A stretch of DNA of 64,000 nt from Fuscovulum blasticum DSM 2131 (lineage in GTDB: Bacteria > Pseudomonadota > Alphaproteobacteria > Rhodobacterales > Rhodobacteraceae), in assembly GCF_003034965.1 (NCBI RefSeq), contig NZ_PZKE01000001.1:62001-126000 (forward strand). The letters are read 5' to 3'. The translations under genes were made by a program, and so were the position numbers. Positions within the stretch are counted from its first letter, which is position 1, and every line of letters begins with the position of its first letter. Shown piece by piece: positions 15,301 through 23,807 of the stretch. The notes under the pieces were generated by a model, which saw nothing but the letters and a program-made list of their open reading frames with translations, did not search any database and had not been told where the DNA came from.

Positions 15301-16245
15301 ATGCAACGCACAGCCCCCCCTGCCCCGGCGGCCCTGACCGGAATTCTTCTGGTGGTCGGCGGAACGGTGATCTTCTCGATCAACGACATGTCGATCAAGT
15401 TCCTGTCCGGTGACTATGCGCTGCATCAGGTGATCCTGATCCGGGCGCTGGTCGGGATGGCCTTCCTGATGGGGCTGATTGCCGTTACCGGCACGGGCTT
15501 CGGCCAGTTGCGCACCCGGCGCTGGAAGGCGCATCTGCTGCGCGTCTCGATCATCCTGGCCTCGAACCTGACCTATTTCACCGGGCTGGCCTCCCTGCCG
15601 ATCGCCGACGCGGCCGCCGTGGCCTATGTCAGCCCGCTGGCAATCACCGCCCTGTCGGTGGTCTTCCTGAATGAAAAGGTCGGGCCCCGCCGTTGGGCGG
15701 CCGTGGTGGTGGGGCTGGTCGGCGTGGTGGTCATGCTGCGCCCCGGCAGCGGGGTGATCCAGCCGGCGGCGCTGCTGGTCTTCGTGTCCGCCCTGCTTTA
15801 CGCCAGCGGCAACCTGATCACCCGCCGGGTGGGCGGCACCGAAAGCGCGATGGCGCTGTCGTTCTATACCCAGCTTGGGTTCATCATCGCGTCGGCAACC
15901 ATGGGCCTATGGTTCGGTGACGGGCATCTGGCCGGCGAAGGCACGCTCTGGTCGTTCCTGTTCCGGCCCTGGATCTGGCCTCCGGCCGCGGACTGGCCCT
16001 ATTTCATTGCCACCGGGCTGTCGGTCGCCATCGGTGGGCTGATGGTGACCCAGGCCTATCGCACCAGCGAGGTCGGGCTTGTGGCGCCCTTCGAATACAT
16101 GGGTATGCCCATGGCCATTTTCTGGGGCGTGGTGATGTTCGGCACCTGGCCCGATGCCACAAGCTGGCTGGGGATTGCCCTTATCTGCGGGGCCGGGCTT
16201 TATGTGATGTGGCGCGAAACGGCGCGGCGGCAGGGGGCGGAATGA
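15301..16245 (+). CDS. DMT-superfamily transporter (two EamA domains)
   Basis: The 314-residue protein has ten predicted membrane segments in two EamA repeats. Typical sites are the end of the first repeat (LNEKVGPRRWAAVVVGLVGVVVM, given here only as LNEKVGPRRW) and the AYRTSEVGLVAPFEY segment in the second. EamA transporters move amino acids, nucleotides or other metabolites; the substrate is unknown. The stop overlaps the start of the HAD gene (ATGA), and that gene is in turn coupled to an ornithine-cyclodeaminase-like gene, so the three probably form one operon. Confidence 0.9.
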   Translation: MQRTAPPAPAALTGILLVVGGTVIFSINDMSIKFLSGDYALHQVILIRALVGMAFLMGLIAVTGTGFGQLRTRRWKAHLLRVSIILASNLTYFTGLASLPIADAAAVAYVSPLAITALSVVFLNEKVGPRRWAAVVVGLVGVVVMLRPGSGVIQPAALLVFVSALLYASGNLITRRVGGTESAMALSFYTQLGFIIASATMGLWFGDGHLAGEGTLWSFLFRPWIWPPAADWPYFIATGLSVAIGGLMVTQAYRTSEVGLVAPFEYMGMPMAIFWGVVMFGTWPDATSWLGIALICGAGLYVMWRETARRQGAE

Positions 16246-16859
16246 CGGCGGTTGTGTTCGATATCGGGAATGTCCTGCTGGGCTGGGATCCCGAAGCGAT
16301 GTATGACGCCCGCATCGGCCACGACGCGCGCCGCCGCTTCTTTGCCGAAGTGCCGATCCATGCGGCCAATGTCGCGATGGACGCCGGCGCCCCCTTCGTG
16401 GCCACACTGGACGCGCTGGCCGAAAACCACCCGCAATGGCGGCGCGAAATCGGCTGGTGGCGCGATGACTGGATTGAAACGCTGCAGCCCGTCATTCCGC
16501 AGTCGGTTTCGCTGCTACGCGCCTTGCGGAAACGGGGCGTGCCGGTCTTTGCCCTGACCAACTTCGGTGCGGAAACCTTCGAACTGGCCCGCGCCGCCTA
16601 TCCGTTTCTGGATGAATTCGACCGGGCCTGGGTTTCGGGCCGGATGGGGGTGATGAAGCCCGACCCGGCGATCTATGCCGCGGTCGAGGCCGACAGCGGC
16701 CTGCCGCCCGGGCAGCTTCTGTTCACCGACGACCGGGCCGAAAACATTGCCGCCGCCGCCGCCCGGGGCTGGCGCACCCACCTGTTCGACGGCCCCGAAG
16801 GCTGGGCCGCGCGGCTGGTGGCCGAAGGATTGCTGACCGCGCAGGAGGCCGCGCCATGA
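16242..16859 (+). CDS. HAD-family hydrolase (haloacid-dehalogenase-like)
   Basis: The 205-residue protein has HAD motif I VVFDIGNVLLGWD at residue 4, motif II in FALTNFG, the conserved lysine in GVMKPDPAIY, and motif IV LFTDDRAEN. Gly in place of the second Asp (DIGN) places it in the YihX / epoxide-hydrolase N-terminal-like group of phosphatases, which act on sugar phosphates such as glucose-1-phosphate. ATG 16242 overlaps the preceding stop codon, and its own stop overlaps the next gene. Confidence 0.9.
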   Translation: MTAVVFDIGNVLLGWDPEAMYDARIGHDARRRFFAEVPIHAANVAMDAGAPFVATLDALAENHPQWRREIGWWRDDWIETLQPVIPQSVSLLRALRKRGVPVFALTNFGAETFELARAAYPFLDEFDRAWVSGRMGVMKPDPAIYAAVEADSGLPPGQLLFTDDRAENIAAAAARGWRTHLFDGPEGWAARLVAEGLLTAQEAAP

Positions 16860-17770
16860 CCATCGAGATTGTCCCGTTCGATTGCGAAAGCCTGCTGTCC
16901 TGGCAGGGCCTGCTGCGGGCGTTCGAGGCGGGCCACCGTCTGGCACAACCCGACATCAAGGATCTGTTCGTGTATCGCGGCGCCGATACGCTGCTGGACC
17001 GTGCCACCTGGATCAATGGCATCGGCGCGCTGGTGAAGGTGGCGACGGTCGTCCCCGGCAATGCCGCGCTTGGCAAACCCACGATCAATGGCGCGGTCAC
17101 GCTGTATGACGATACAACCGGCGCGTTGACGGCGCTGGTCGATTTCCACCTTGTCACCAAATGGAAAACCGCCGGCGACAGCCTGCTTTCCGCATCCAAA
17201 CTGGCGCGGAAGGACAGCCGCAAGATCCTGCTGGTCGGCGCGGGCACCGTGGCGCGATCCATGGTGCAGGCCTATTCCAGCCTGTTCCCCGAAGCCGAAT
17301 TCCGCGTCTGGTCACGCAAGGCCGCCACCGCCGCCGAGATGGCCGAACCGCTTGGCCTGACCGTTTCGACCAGTCTTGAGCAGGACGTGCCCTGGGCAGA
17401 CATCATCTGCACCTGCACCATGTCAACCGAACCGCTGCTGCGCGGTGACTGGCTGCGCCCCGGCCAGCATCTTGACCTGATCGGCGCCTACCGCCCCGAC
17501 ATGCGCGAGGTGGACGATACCGCCATGGCGCGGGCGCGGCTGTTCGTGGATGCCCGGGCCACCACCGTTCACCATATCGGGGAAATCATGGCGCCGCTGA
17601 AATCCGGCGCGATCCGCGAAGACAGCATCCTTGCCGATTTCTACGACCTGCCCTCGGGGCGTTTTGCCCGCCAGTCGGAGGATGAGATCACCATCGCCAA
17701 GAACGGCGGCGGCGCGCATCTGGACCTGATGACCGCCGATTACATCCTGCGCAGTTGGCAGGCCCGCTGA
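16856..17770 (+). CDS. Ornithine cyclodeaminase / mu-crystallin family protein
   Basis: The 304-residue protein has the NAD(P)-binding turn LLVGAGTVARSMVQAY near residue 122, the KVATVVPGNAALGKPT segment and a substrate-binding lysine region FHLVTKWKTAGDS. The family includes ornithine cyclodeaminase, alanine dehydrogenase and ketimine reductases, so the reaction is not fixed. HLDLIGAYRPDMREVD and GAIREDSILADFYDL are typical. ATG 16856 overlaps the HAD stop codon by 4 bases. The gene is convergent with the ABC permease gene, 6 bases away. Confidence 0.88.
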   Translation: MTIEIVPFDCESLLSWQGLLRAFEAGHRLAQPDIKDLFVYRGADTLLDRATWINGIGALVKVATVVPGNAALGKPTINGAVTLYDDTTGALTALVDFHLVTKWKTAGDSLLSASKLARKDSRKILLVGAGTVARSMVQAYSSLFPEAEFRVWSRKAATAAEMAEPLGLTVSTSLEQDVPWADIICTCTMSTEPLLRGDWLRPGQHLDLIGAYRPDMREVDDTAMARARLFVDARATTVHHIGEIMAPLKSGAIREDSILADFYDLPSGRFARQSEDEITIAKNGGGAHLDLMTADYILRSWQAR

Positions 17771-17776
17771 GCCGGG

Positions 17777-18895
17777 TCAGTCCAGCGTCTTGCGGAAGCG
17801 GAACACCGCCACGCTGGCCAGCAGCACCACGATGATGGCCAGCGCGCCGAACTGCCCGGCCACATCCACCGGGGTGGCGCCCTTCAGCATGACGCCCCGC
17901 ACCAGCCGCAGCAGATGGGTGACCGGCAGGATTTCCCCCAGCGTCTGTGCCCATCCGGGCATACCCCTGAACGGGAACATGAAGCCCGACAGCAGGATCG
18001 ACGGCAGGAAGACAAAGATCGAAAGCTGCATCGCCTGCATCTGCGTCCGCGCGACCGAGGAAATCAGATAGCCCAGCAACACCAGCGCCAGCACGAAGAG
18101 CAACACCCCCGACAGCAGTAACCCGACCGACCCGACGAAGGGCACGTCGAACAGCACCGCTGCCGCACCCAGAATCACCAGCATCTGCACCGCGCCAACG
18201 CCGATGAACGGGGTGATCTTGCCCACCATGATCTCGGCCGCATGGACGGGCATCGACAGCAGGTTTTCCATCGTCCCGCGCTCAATCTCGCGGGTCAGGG
18301 CCATGGATGTCATCATCACCATGGTCATCTGCAGGATGATGCCCAGCAGGCCCGGCACCACGTTGTATTGCGTCAGCCCCTCGGGGTTATAGCGGCGGTG
18401 CACCACGATTTCGGGGCCCGATGCGGGTGTAACCGTCACCCCCAGTTCCCGCGTCAGCGCCTGCGCCGACACCGTGCCCAATGTGGAAATCGCGCCCGAG
18501 GCGGCGGCGGGATCGGTGGCGTCCGCCTCGATCAGGATCTGCGGGCGATCCCCGCGCAGCAGCCGCGCCCCGAAATCCGAAGGCACCGTCACCACGAAGG
18601 CCACCTTGCCGGTGGCGATCAGCCGTTCGGCCTGCGCGGCGGTGGCGTCGGGATGGGTAAAATCGTAATAGCCGGTGTTTTCCAGCGCCGCCGTCATGGC
18701 CCGGGTGAACCTGTCCTGCGTCGGCGCCACCAGCGCGGCGGGCAAGTGCTTCGGATCGGTGTTGATGGCATAGCCGAACAGCAGAAGCTGCATCACCGGC
18801 ACCACCAGCATCATGGCGAAGGTCACGCGGTCGCGGCGCATCTGGATGAATTCCTTGCGCAGAATGGCAAGGATGCGGGCCAGCGAGGCGATCAT
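17777..18895 (-). CDS. ABC-2 type permease (YbhS/YbhR-like)
   Basis: The 372-residue permease has one N-terminal membrane helix, a large periplasmic loop of about 140 residues, and five helices in the C-terminal half (from TQYNVVPGLLGI onward), the ABC2_membrane_3 layout. Diagnostic segments are EFIQMRRDRVTFAMM, REIERGTMENLLSMPV and LSGFMFPFRGMP. Its start overlaps the stop of the ATPase gene by 4 bases. With the ATPase, HlyD protein and TetR regulator it forms an efflux operon like E. coli cecR-ybhGFSR. Only one permease gene is present here, so it probably works as a homodimer. Confidence 0.92.
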   Translation of the reverse strand: MIASLARILAILRKEFIQMRRDRVTFAMMLVVPVMQLLLFGYAINTDPKHLPAALVAPTQDRFTRAMTAALENTGYYDFTHPDATAAQAERLIATGKVAFVVTVPSDFGARLLRGDRPQILIEADATDPAAASGAISTLGTVSAQALTRELGVTVTPASGPEIVVHRRYNPEGLTQYNVVPGLLGIILQMTMVMMTSMALTREIERGTMENLLSMPVHAAEIMVGKITPFIGVGAVQMLVILGAAAVLFDVPFVGSVGLLLSGVLLFVLALVLLGYLISSVARTQMQAMQLSIFVFLPSILLSGFMFPFRGMPGWAQTLGEILPVTHLLRLVRGVMLKGATPVDVAGQFGALAIIVVLLASVAVFRFRKTLD

Positions 18896-19800
18896 TTCAT
18901 GTTGTCCGCGCTTTGGCCCATCAGGCGGATGAACACGTCTTCCAGACTGGTCTCGGCCTTGCGCGGCACCGCGCCTTCGGCCCGGATCGCCGCCTCCAGC
19001 GCCGCCGCATCGGTGCCTGTCACATGCAGCGCCGTGCCGAAGGGTTCCACCTGTTCCACCCCCGGCGCCTGCCGCAACCGGGCGGCCAGCGCACCGGGCT
19101 GGTCGGTGTCAACGGTCATCGTCACCAGCCCCGATCCGGCAATCACCTGCGGCACCGTTCCGGTGGTGACCATGCGGCCATAGGCGATATAGCTGATCCG
19201 GTGGCAACGCTCGGCCTCATCCATGTAATGGGTCGAGACCAGCACCGTGATCCCGGTCGCCGCGCGGGCGTGGATCTCATCCCAGAACTGGCGCCGCGCC
19301 TTCGGGTCCACCCCCGCCGTGGGTTCGTCCAGCAACAGCAGCCTTGGCCGGTGCATGATGCAGGCCGCCAGCGCCAGCCGCTGCTTCCATCCACCCGACA
19401 GGCTGCCCGCAAGCTGGGCGCGGCGCGAGGTCAGGCCCAGGTCTTCCAGCGTGTCGCGCACCGCCTGCTTCGGCAACTGATAAAGACCCGCCACGAACTG
19501 CAGGTTCTGCTCGATCGACAGGTCTTCGTAGAAACTGAACCGCTGCGTCATATAGCCGACCTGCCGACGGATTTCGCGCTGGTCGCGCCGCACGTCCAGC
19601 CCCAGCACCGTGCCGCTGCCGGCATCGGGCGTCAGCAGCCCGCAAATCATGCGGATGCAGGTCGTCTTGCCCGAACCGTTGGGGCCAAGAAATCCCGAAA
19701 TCTCGCCCTCGGCCACACGCAGGCTGACAGTGTCCACCACCTTGCGCTTGCCGAAGGTCTTGGTCAGGCCCTGCACGTCAATGACAAGGGGGGCGGTCAT
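18892..19800 (-). CDS. ABC transporter ATPase (YbhF-like, single domain)
   Basis: The 302-residue ATPase has Walker A GPNGSGKTT near residue 39, a Q loop MTQRFSFYEDLS, signature LSGGWKQR near 140 and Walker B LLLLDEPTAGVD, followed by the switch histidine in VSTHYMDEAERC. The last 70 residues form a small C-terminal domain seen in drug-export ATPases. E. coli YbhF has two fused ATPase domains; this protein has one. It overlaps both neighbours by 4 bases (ATGA), so HlyD, ATPase and permease are translationally linked. Confidence 0.93.
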   Translation of the reverse strand: MTAPLVIDVQGLTKTFGKRKVVDTVSLRVAEGEISGFLGPNGSGKTTCIRMICGLLTPDAGSGTVLGLDVRRDQREIRRQVGYMTQRFSFYEDLSIEQNLQFVAGLYQLPKQAVRDTLEDLGLTSRRAQLAGSLSGGWKQRLALAACIMHRPRLLLLDEPTAGVDPKARRQFWDEIHARAATGITVLVSTHYMDEAERCHRISYIAYGRMVTTGTVPQVIAGSGLVTMTVDTDQPGALAARLRQAPGVEQVEPFGTALHVTGTDAAALEAAIRAEGAVPRKAETSLEDVFIRLMGQSADNMK

Positions 19801-20738
19801 GGCGCGATCTGCACCTCGACGATCTGGCCGGGCTTCAGCGGTGCGCCCGGATCGGGCCGCGCCTCGACCTGATAGACCAGTTTCTGCCGGGCATCGTTGG
19901 AATAGATCACCGGCGGGGTGAACTCGGCCTGATCCGCGACATAGGTCACGGTCGCGGTGGTGGCGACGCAGCCGTCACAGGTGACATCCAGCCGGGTGCC
20001 AACCGCGACCCGCGCCAGATCGGGCTCGGGCACATAAAGCCGCAGCTTGATCGCCCCGTCGGGCAGATAGCTCAGCACCGGCGCCGAAGGTCCGGCCACC
20101 TCGCCGGGGCGGCGCAGGATGTCGGTCACCACGCCAGGCGCGACGGCGGTCAGGCTGCGCTGCGCCAGTTGCCAATCGGCCAGCGCCTTGGTGGTGCGGG
20201 CCACCTCGACCGCCGCCGCCGCCGCGTCAATCAGATGCGGTCGGGCGGGCAGGCGGGCCACCTCAAGCTGCGCCTCGGCCTCGGCGACGGCAGCGGCTGC
20301 CATGTCGGCAGCAGCGCGTGCGACATCCAGTTGCGCTTGTGAGGAAACCTTCTGCCGCAGCAGTTGTTCCTGCCGCTCGGCCTCTTTCGCGCTGCGGTCG
20401 GCATTGGCCCGGGCCGAGGCCAGTGCCGCCTCGACCGCCGCAATCTCGGGCGCGCGGCTGCCTTCCAGCAGGTTCGCCAGATCGCTTTCCGCCTTGTCCA
20501 GCGCCGCTTTGGCCGAGGCCACGGCGATGCGCGCGTCCTGATCTTCAACCCGGGCCAGCACCTGCGTGGCCTCGATCCGGTCGCCGCGCGCCACGGTCAG
20601 GCTTTCCACGCGCACCACCACCAGCGGGGCCGCCTGCACATAATCGCCCTCGACATAGCCGGTGGCCAGGGGCGACGGGGCCGCGCAGGTGGTGAAGAAG
20701 GCCGACAGAAACCCCAGCGAACACAGGAAATCAGCCAT
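19797..20738 (-). CDS. HlyD-family periplasmic adaptor (YbhG-like), possible lipoprotein
   Basis: The 313-residue adaptor has a short N-terminal hydrophobic segment ending in AFFTTCAAP, which resembles a weak lipobox. Then come a split lipoyl domain, a coiled-coil hairpin of about 110 residues rich in Ala/Glu/Arg (residues about 75-185) and a beta-barrel part ending GAPLKPGQIVEVQI. It should join the inner-membrane ABC complex to an outer-membrane channel. ATG 20738 overlaps the end of the TetR gene by 8 bases. The open frame continues upstream over the TetR gene but without homology, so the later start was chosen. Confidence 0.88.
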   Translation of the reverse strand: MADFLCSLGFLSAFFTTCAAPSPLATGYVEGDYVQAAPLVVVRVESLTVARGDRIEATQVLARVEDQDARIAVASAKAALDKAESDLANLLEGSRAPEIAAVEAALASARANADRSAKEAERQEQLLRQKVSSQAQLDVARAAADMAAAAVAEAEAQLEVARLPARPHLIDAAAAAVEVARTTKALADWQLAQRSLTAVAPGVVTDILRRPGEVAGPSAPVLSYLPDGAIKLRLYVPEPDLARVAVGTRLDVTCDGCVATTATVTYVADQAEFTPPVIYSNDARQKLVYQVEARPDPGAPLKPGQIVEVQIAP

Positions 20739-21363
20739 CCGTGGCCTCCAGCATCGCATCAAGATTGGCCAGCAGCCGCCGCGCGATGGCGGCGGTTGCC
20801 GGGTGCGAATAGCCCGCCCATCCCATCCGCCGCTGCACAATCGGGGCGGCCAGCCGGAAATAGGCCGCCTGTCCGACCATCGAGAACACCGCCAGCCGCA
20901 CATCGACCGAGTCGGCCGGTTGCCCGGTTGCCGCCGCCCACAGCGCGCACAGCGCTCGGTGCCGGGGTTCAACCAGCGTCGTATAGATGCGGTCCAGCAC
21001 CGGGCTGTCAGGCTGCGCCAGTTCGCGCAGCAGGAAGGCCACGGTATCCTGGGCCTCCGACCGGGCGATCAGGAAGGAAACGATGCGCGTCAGCAACCGC
21101 CGCAGCACGGCCCGCGCGGTGGTGCGCGTCAGGTCTGCCGGGTTGCCCGGCAGCGGGCGGATGACCCGCCCGATCCGCTCGGCCACCGTATCGGCGCAGG
21201 CCAGCCGCAGCCCTTCCTTGCCGCCGAAGTGATAGGCGATCGACGAAATGTTGGTGCCGGCAGCAGCGGCCAGGGTCCGGGTCGAGGTGCCCTCATACCC
21301 CTCGCGCCCGAAATGGTGCAGCGCGGCGGCGATCAGGGCGGTGCGGGTTGGGTGCCGGGTCAT
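20731..21363 (-). CDS. TetR-family regulator with CerR/CecR-like C-terminal domain
   Basis: The 210-residue repressor starts TRHPTRTALIAAALHHFGREGYEGTSTRTLAA (shown in part), with helix-turn-helix at GTNISSIAYHFGGKEGL. The C-terminal region (AFLLRELAQPDSP, TGQPADSVDVRLAVFSMVGQ) matches the DUF1956 type found in E. coli CecR/YbiH. It heads the efflux operon and should repress it in the absence of its ligand. A palindrome 8-35 bases upstream is the likely operator. There is no evident Shine-Dalgarno sequence before ATG 21363, so initiation may be leaderless. Confidence 0.9.
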   Translation of the reverse strand: MTRHPTRTALIAAALHHFGREGYEGTSTRTLAAAAGTNISSIAYHFGGKEGLRLACADTVAERIGRVIRPLPGNPADLTRTTARAVLRRLLTRIVSFLIARSEAQDTVAFLLRELAQPDSPVLDRIYTTLVEPRHRALCALWAAATGQPADSVDVRLAVFSMVGQAAYFRLAAPIVQRRMGWAGYSHPATAAIARRLLANLDAMLEATDG

Positions 21364-21370
21364 GGCGACT

Positions 21371-21398
21371 CATGATTCAATCAAACGATTGATACATG
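21371..21398. promoter_or_regulatory. Operator-like palindrome before the efflux operon
   Basis: TCAATC-AAAC-GATTGA (21377-21392) is a perfect 6-bp inverted repeat with a 4-base centre, framed by CATG at 21371 and at 21395. It begins 7 bases upstream of the TetR start and is the best candidate for autorepression. Confidence 0.6.
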
Positions 21399-21444
21399 AA
21401 AACCCGTATCTGTCCAGCGGCCTGATGCCGCGTTTCGGGCTGCG

Positions 21445-22401
21445 TCAGCCTTCCTTCGGCCCGAAGCGGCGCAGCCAGAGCGAAATGCGGGGAATGGTGC
21501 CGGTATCCAGCCGCGAACGGTTTTCCAGCACCGGCCGGTTCTGGCTGACCGAAGGCGTTCCCTCACGCAGAACGATATAGATGCCCGACAGGATGATCAC
21601 CGCGCTGCCAACGGCGGTCCATCCGTCGATGGTTTCGTCAAAGAACAGCCAGCCGTAAAGCGCCGCCCAGATGATCTGGGAATACTGCATCGGCGCCACC
21701 ACCACGGCCGGCGCCGCCCGATAGGCCGCAATCACCAGCGCCGCACCGCACATGCCAAAGACCGAGATCACCCCGGTCAGCGCCAGATGCTCGAACGGCA
21801 TCGGGCGATAGACGAAGGGCATGGTCAGCGCCATGACCCCCACCGACATCAGCATTGGATACATCATCAGCACGATGGACCGTTCATTCTTGCCGATCTT
21901 GCGCACGATGACCGAGGCCAGCGCCCCCGAAAGGGCGGCCCCCAACCCCGAAAGGTGCCCCCAGGAAAACGGCACCGATCCGGGCCGCAGCACGATCAGC
22001 ACGCCGATCAGCCCGACAATCACCGCAAGCGCGCGGCGCACGCCGACCTTTTCGCCCAGAAACGGGATCGACAGCAGCGTGATCAGCAGCGGGGTGGCGA
22101 ACAGCATCGCGTAGCATTGCGCCATCGGCAGCACGGAAAAGGCATAGAACCCCATGCCCCCGGTCACCACCGCCAGCACCGACCGCAACAGCGACAGCCA
22201 CGGATGGCGCGGCACAAGGTTCACATCGCGCTTGTCCGACATCAGCAGGACGGTGACGAAGGGAAAGCTCAGCAGCCCCGAAAAGAAGATGATCTGGAAC
22301 GAGGAGTAATGATGCCCCAGCGTCTTCACCACCACGTCATGCGTGGCATAGATGCCGAAGGCCGCAAGCGACAACAACGCGCCGCGCAAGGTGGGTGACA
22401 T
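21445..22401 (-). CDS. DMT-superfamily transporter (two EamA domains)
   Basis: The 318-residue protein has ten membrane segments in two EamA repeats, with FLGEKVGVRRALAVIVG ending the first and AYRAAPAVVVAPMQYSQI in the second, and a polar tail of about 35 residues after the last helix. It is not a close copy of the DMT protein at 15.3 kb. It stands between the efflux operon and leuB on the same strand, separated from leuB by 115 bases, and could be cotranscribed with leuB or independent. The substrate is unknown. Confidence 0.9.
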   Translation of the reverse strand: MSPTLRGALLSLAAFGIYATHDVVVKTLGHHYSSFQIIFFSGLLSFPFVTVLLMSDKRDVNLVPRHPWLSLLRSVLAVVTGGMGFYAFSVLPMAQCYAMLFATPLLITLLSIPFLGEKVGVRRALAVIVGLIGVLIVLRPGSVPFSWGHLSGLGAALSGALASVIVRKIGKNERSIVLMMYPMLMSVGVMALTMPFVYRPMPFEHLALTGVISVFGMCGAALVIAAYRAAPAVVVAPMQYSQIIWAALYGWLFFDETIDGWTAVGSAVIILSGIYIVLREGTPSVSQNRPVLENRSRLDTGTIPRISLWLRRFGPKEG

Positions 22402-22516
22402 GGTGCTGATCCGGTGGGCAGGTCGGGGCGCGTTCTGTTAGCGCCACCAAGTCATGCCCGGTTTCGCCTTGCCTCGCAAGGTTGGGAAAGGGCGCCCTGC
22501 GGCACCCCGCCGGTTT

Positions 22517-23623
22517 TCAGAGGCTGGCGTCCAGCGCCGCAAGAACGGCATCGCCCATCTGCGTGGTCGAGACCGGGGTGCCCCCTTCCGGGCCCATCAG
22601 ATCGGCGGTGCGAACGCCGTCTGCCAGCACCTTCTCGACTGCCTTCTCGACGCGGGTCGCTTCCTGACCCAGGTCGAAGCTGTAGCGCAGCGCCATGGCA
22701 AAGCTGAGGATACAGGCAATCGGGTTGGCCTTGCCCTGCCCGGCAATGTCGGGCGCGCTGCCATGGACGGGTTCATACAGCGCCTTCGGGCGGCCGTTCG
22801 CCATGGGCGCCCCCAGGCTGGCAGAGGGCAGCATACCCAGGCTGCCGGTCAGCATCGCGGCGCAATCCGACAGCACGTCACCGAACAGGTTGTCGGTCAC
22901 GATCACGTCGAACTGCTTGGGCCAGCGGACAAGCTGCATCGCGCCGTTGTCGGCATACATATGCGACAGCTCGACATCGGGATATTCGCGGTCGTGGATT
23001 TCCTGCACCACGTCGCGCCACAGGATGCCCGATTCCATCACATTGGCCTTCTCCATCGAGCAGACCTTGTTGCTGCGCTTGCGGGCCAGTTCAAAGGCCG
23101 AACGGGCGACACGGGCGATCTCGCTTTCGGTGTACCGCTGGGTGTTGATCCCCACGCGCTCATTGCCTTCCTTGAAGATGCCGCGGGGTTCGCCGAAGTA
23201 AACGCCGCTGGTCAGTTCGCGGACGATGACGATGTCAAGACCGGCCACCACATCGCGCTTGAGGCTGGAGAAATCGGCCAGCGCGTCAAAGCATTGGGCC
23301 GGGCGAAGGTTGGAATAAAGGTCCATCTCCTTGCGCAGGCGCAGCAGGCCGCGTTCCGGCTTCACCGAGAAGTCGAGCTTGTCGTATTTCGGGCCGCCAA
23401 CCGCGCCCAGCAGAACCGCATCCGCCGCCTGCGCCTTGGCCATGGTGGCATCGGTCAGCGGGGTGCCGTGGGCATCATAGGCGCAGCCGCCAACCAGATC
23501 TTCCGACACGTCGAAGCGGATGCCCCGCTTGTCACCCATCCAGCCGATGATCTTCTTCACCTCGGCCATGACTTCAGGGCCGATGCCGTCGCCGGCAAGG
23601 ATCAGGATCGAGGGATTGGCCAT
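22517..23623 (-). CDS. leuB: 3-isopropylmalate dehydrogenase
   Basis: The 368-residue NAD-dependent enzyme converts 3-isopropylmalate to 2-oxoisocaproate in leucine synthesis. Clear elements are [34 protein letters not shown] with substrate-binding arginines, [14 protein letters not shown], the catalytic lysine region [20 protein letters not shown] and the NAD loop [21 protein letters not shown] 23623 was chosen instead of 23641 because [11 protein letters not shown] is the standard start. It follows, on the same strand, leuC, leuD and three other genes. Confidence 0.97.
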   Translation of the reverse strand: MANPSILILAGDGIGPEVMAEVKKIIGWMGDKRGIRFDVSEDLVGGCAYDAHGTPLTDATMAKAQAADAVLLGAVGGPKYDKLDFSVKPERGLLRLRKEMDLYSNLRPAQCFDALADFSSLKRDVVAGLDIVIVRELTSGVYFGEPRGIFKEGNERVGINTQRYTESEIARVARSAFELARKRSNKVCSMEKANVMESGILWRDVVQEIHDREYPDVELSHMYADNGAMQLVRWPKQFDVIVTDNLFGDVLSDCAAMLTGSLGMLPSASLGAPMANGRPKALYEPVHGSAPDIAGQGKANPIACILSFAMALRYSFDLGQEATRVEKAVEKVLADGVRTADLMGPEGGTPVSTTQMGDAVLAALDASL

Positions 23624-23807
23624 GGTTCGGGCGCTCCGCAACAGAATGAAAAGGGGTTGCGGCGGGGCTAGCTGAAGGGGCGCGCGGGGTCAAGCGGGGC
23701 GGTGGGAGGGCCAAAAGGGGGTGCCTCACTGCGAGACATGCAAAATACACGCATTTTCAAGGTATTGCTTTCGATCCGCAGATCCTGCCCAACATGGCGC
23801 GGGCAGG

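Noticed and set aside
13801-15534. A 577-codon minus-strand open frame over fghA and the YaiI gene
   Set aside because: It is antisense to two confident genes and crosses the twin palindromes.
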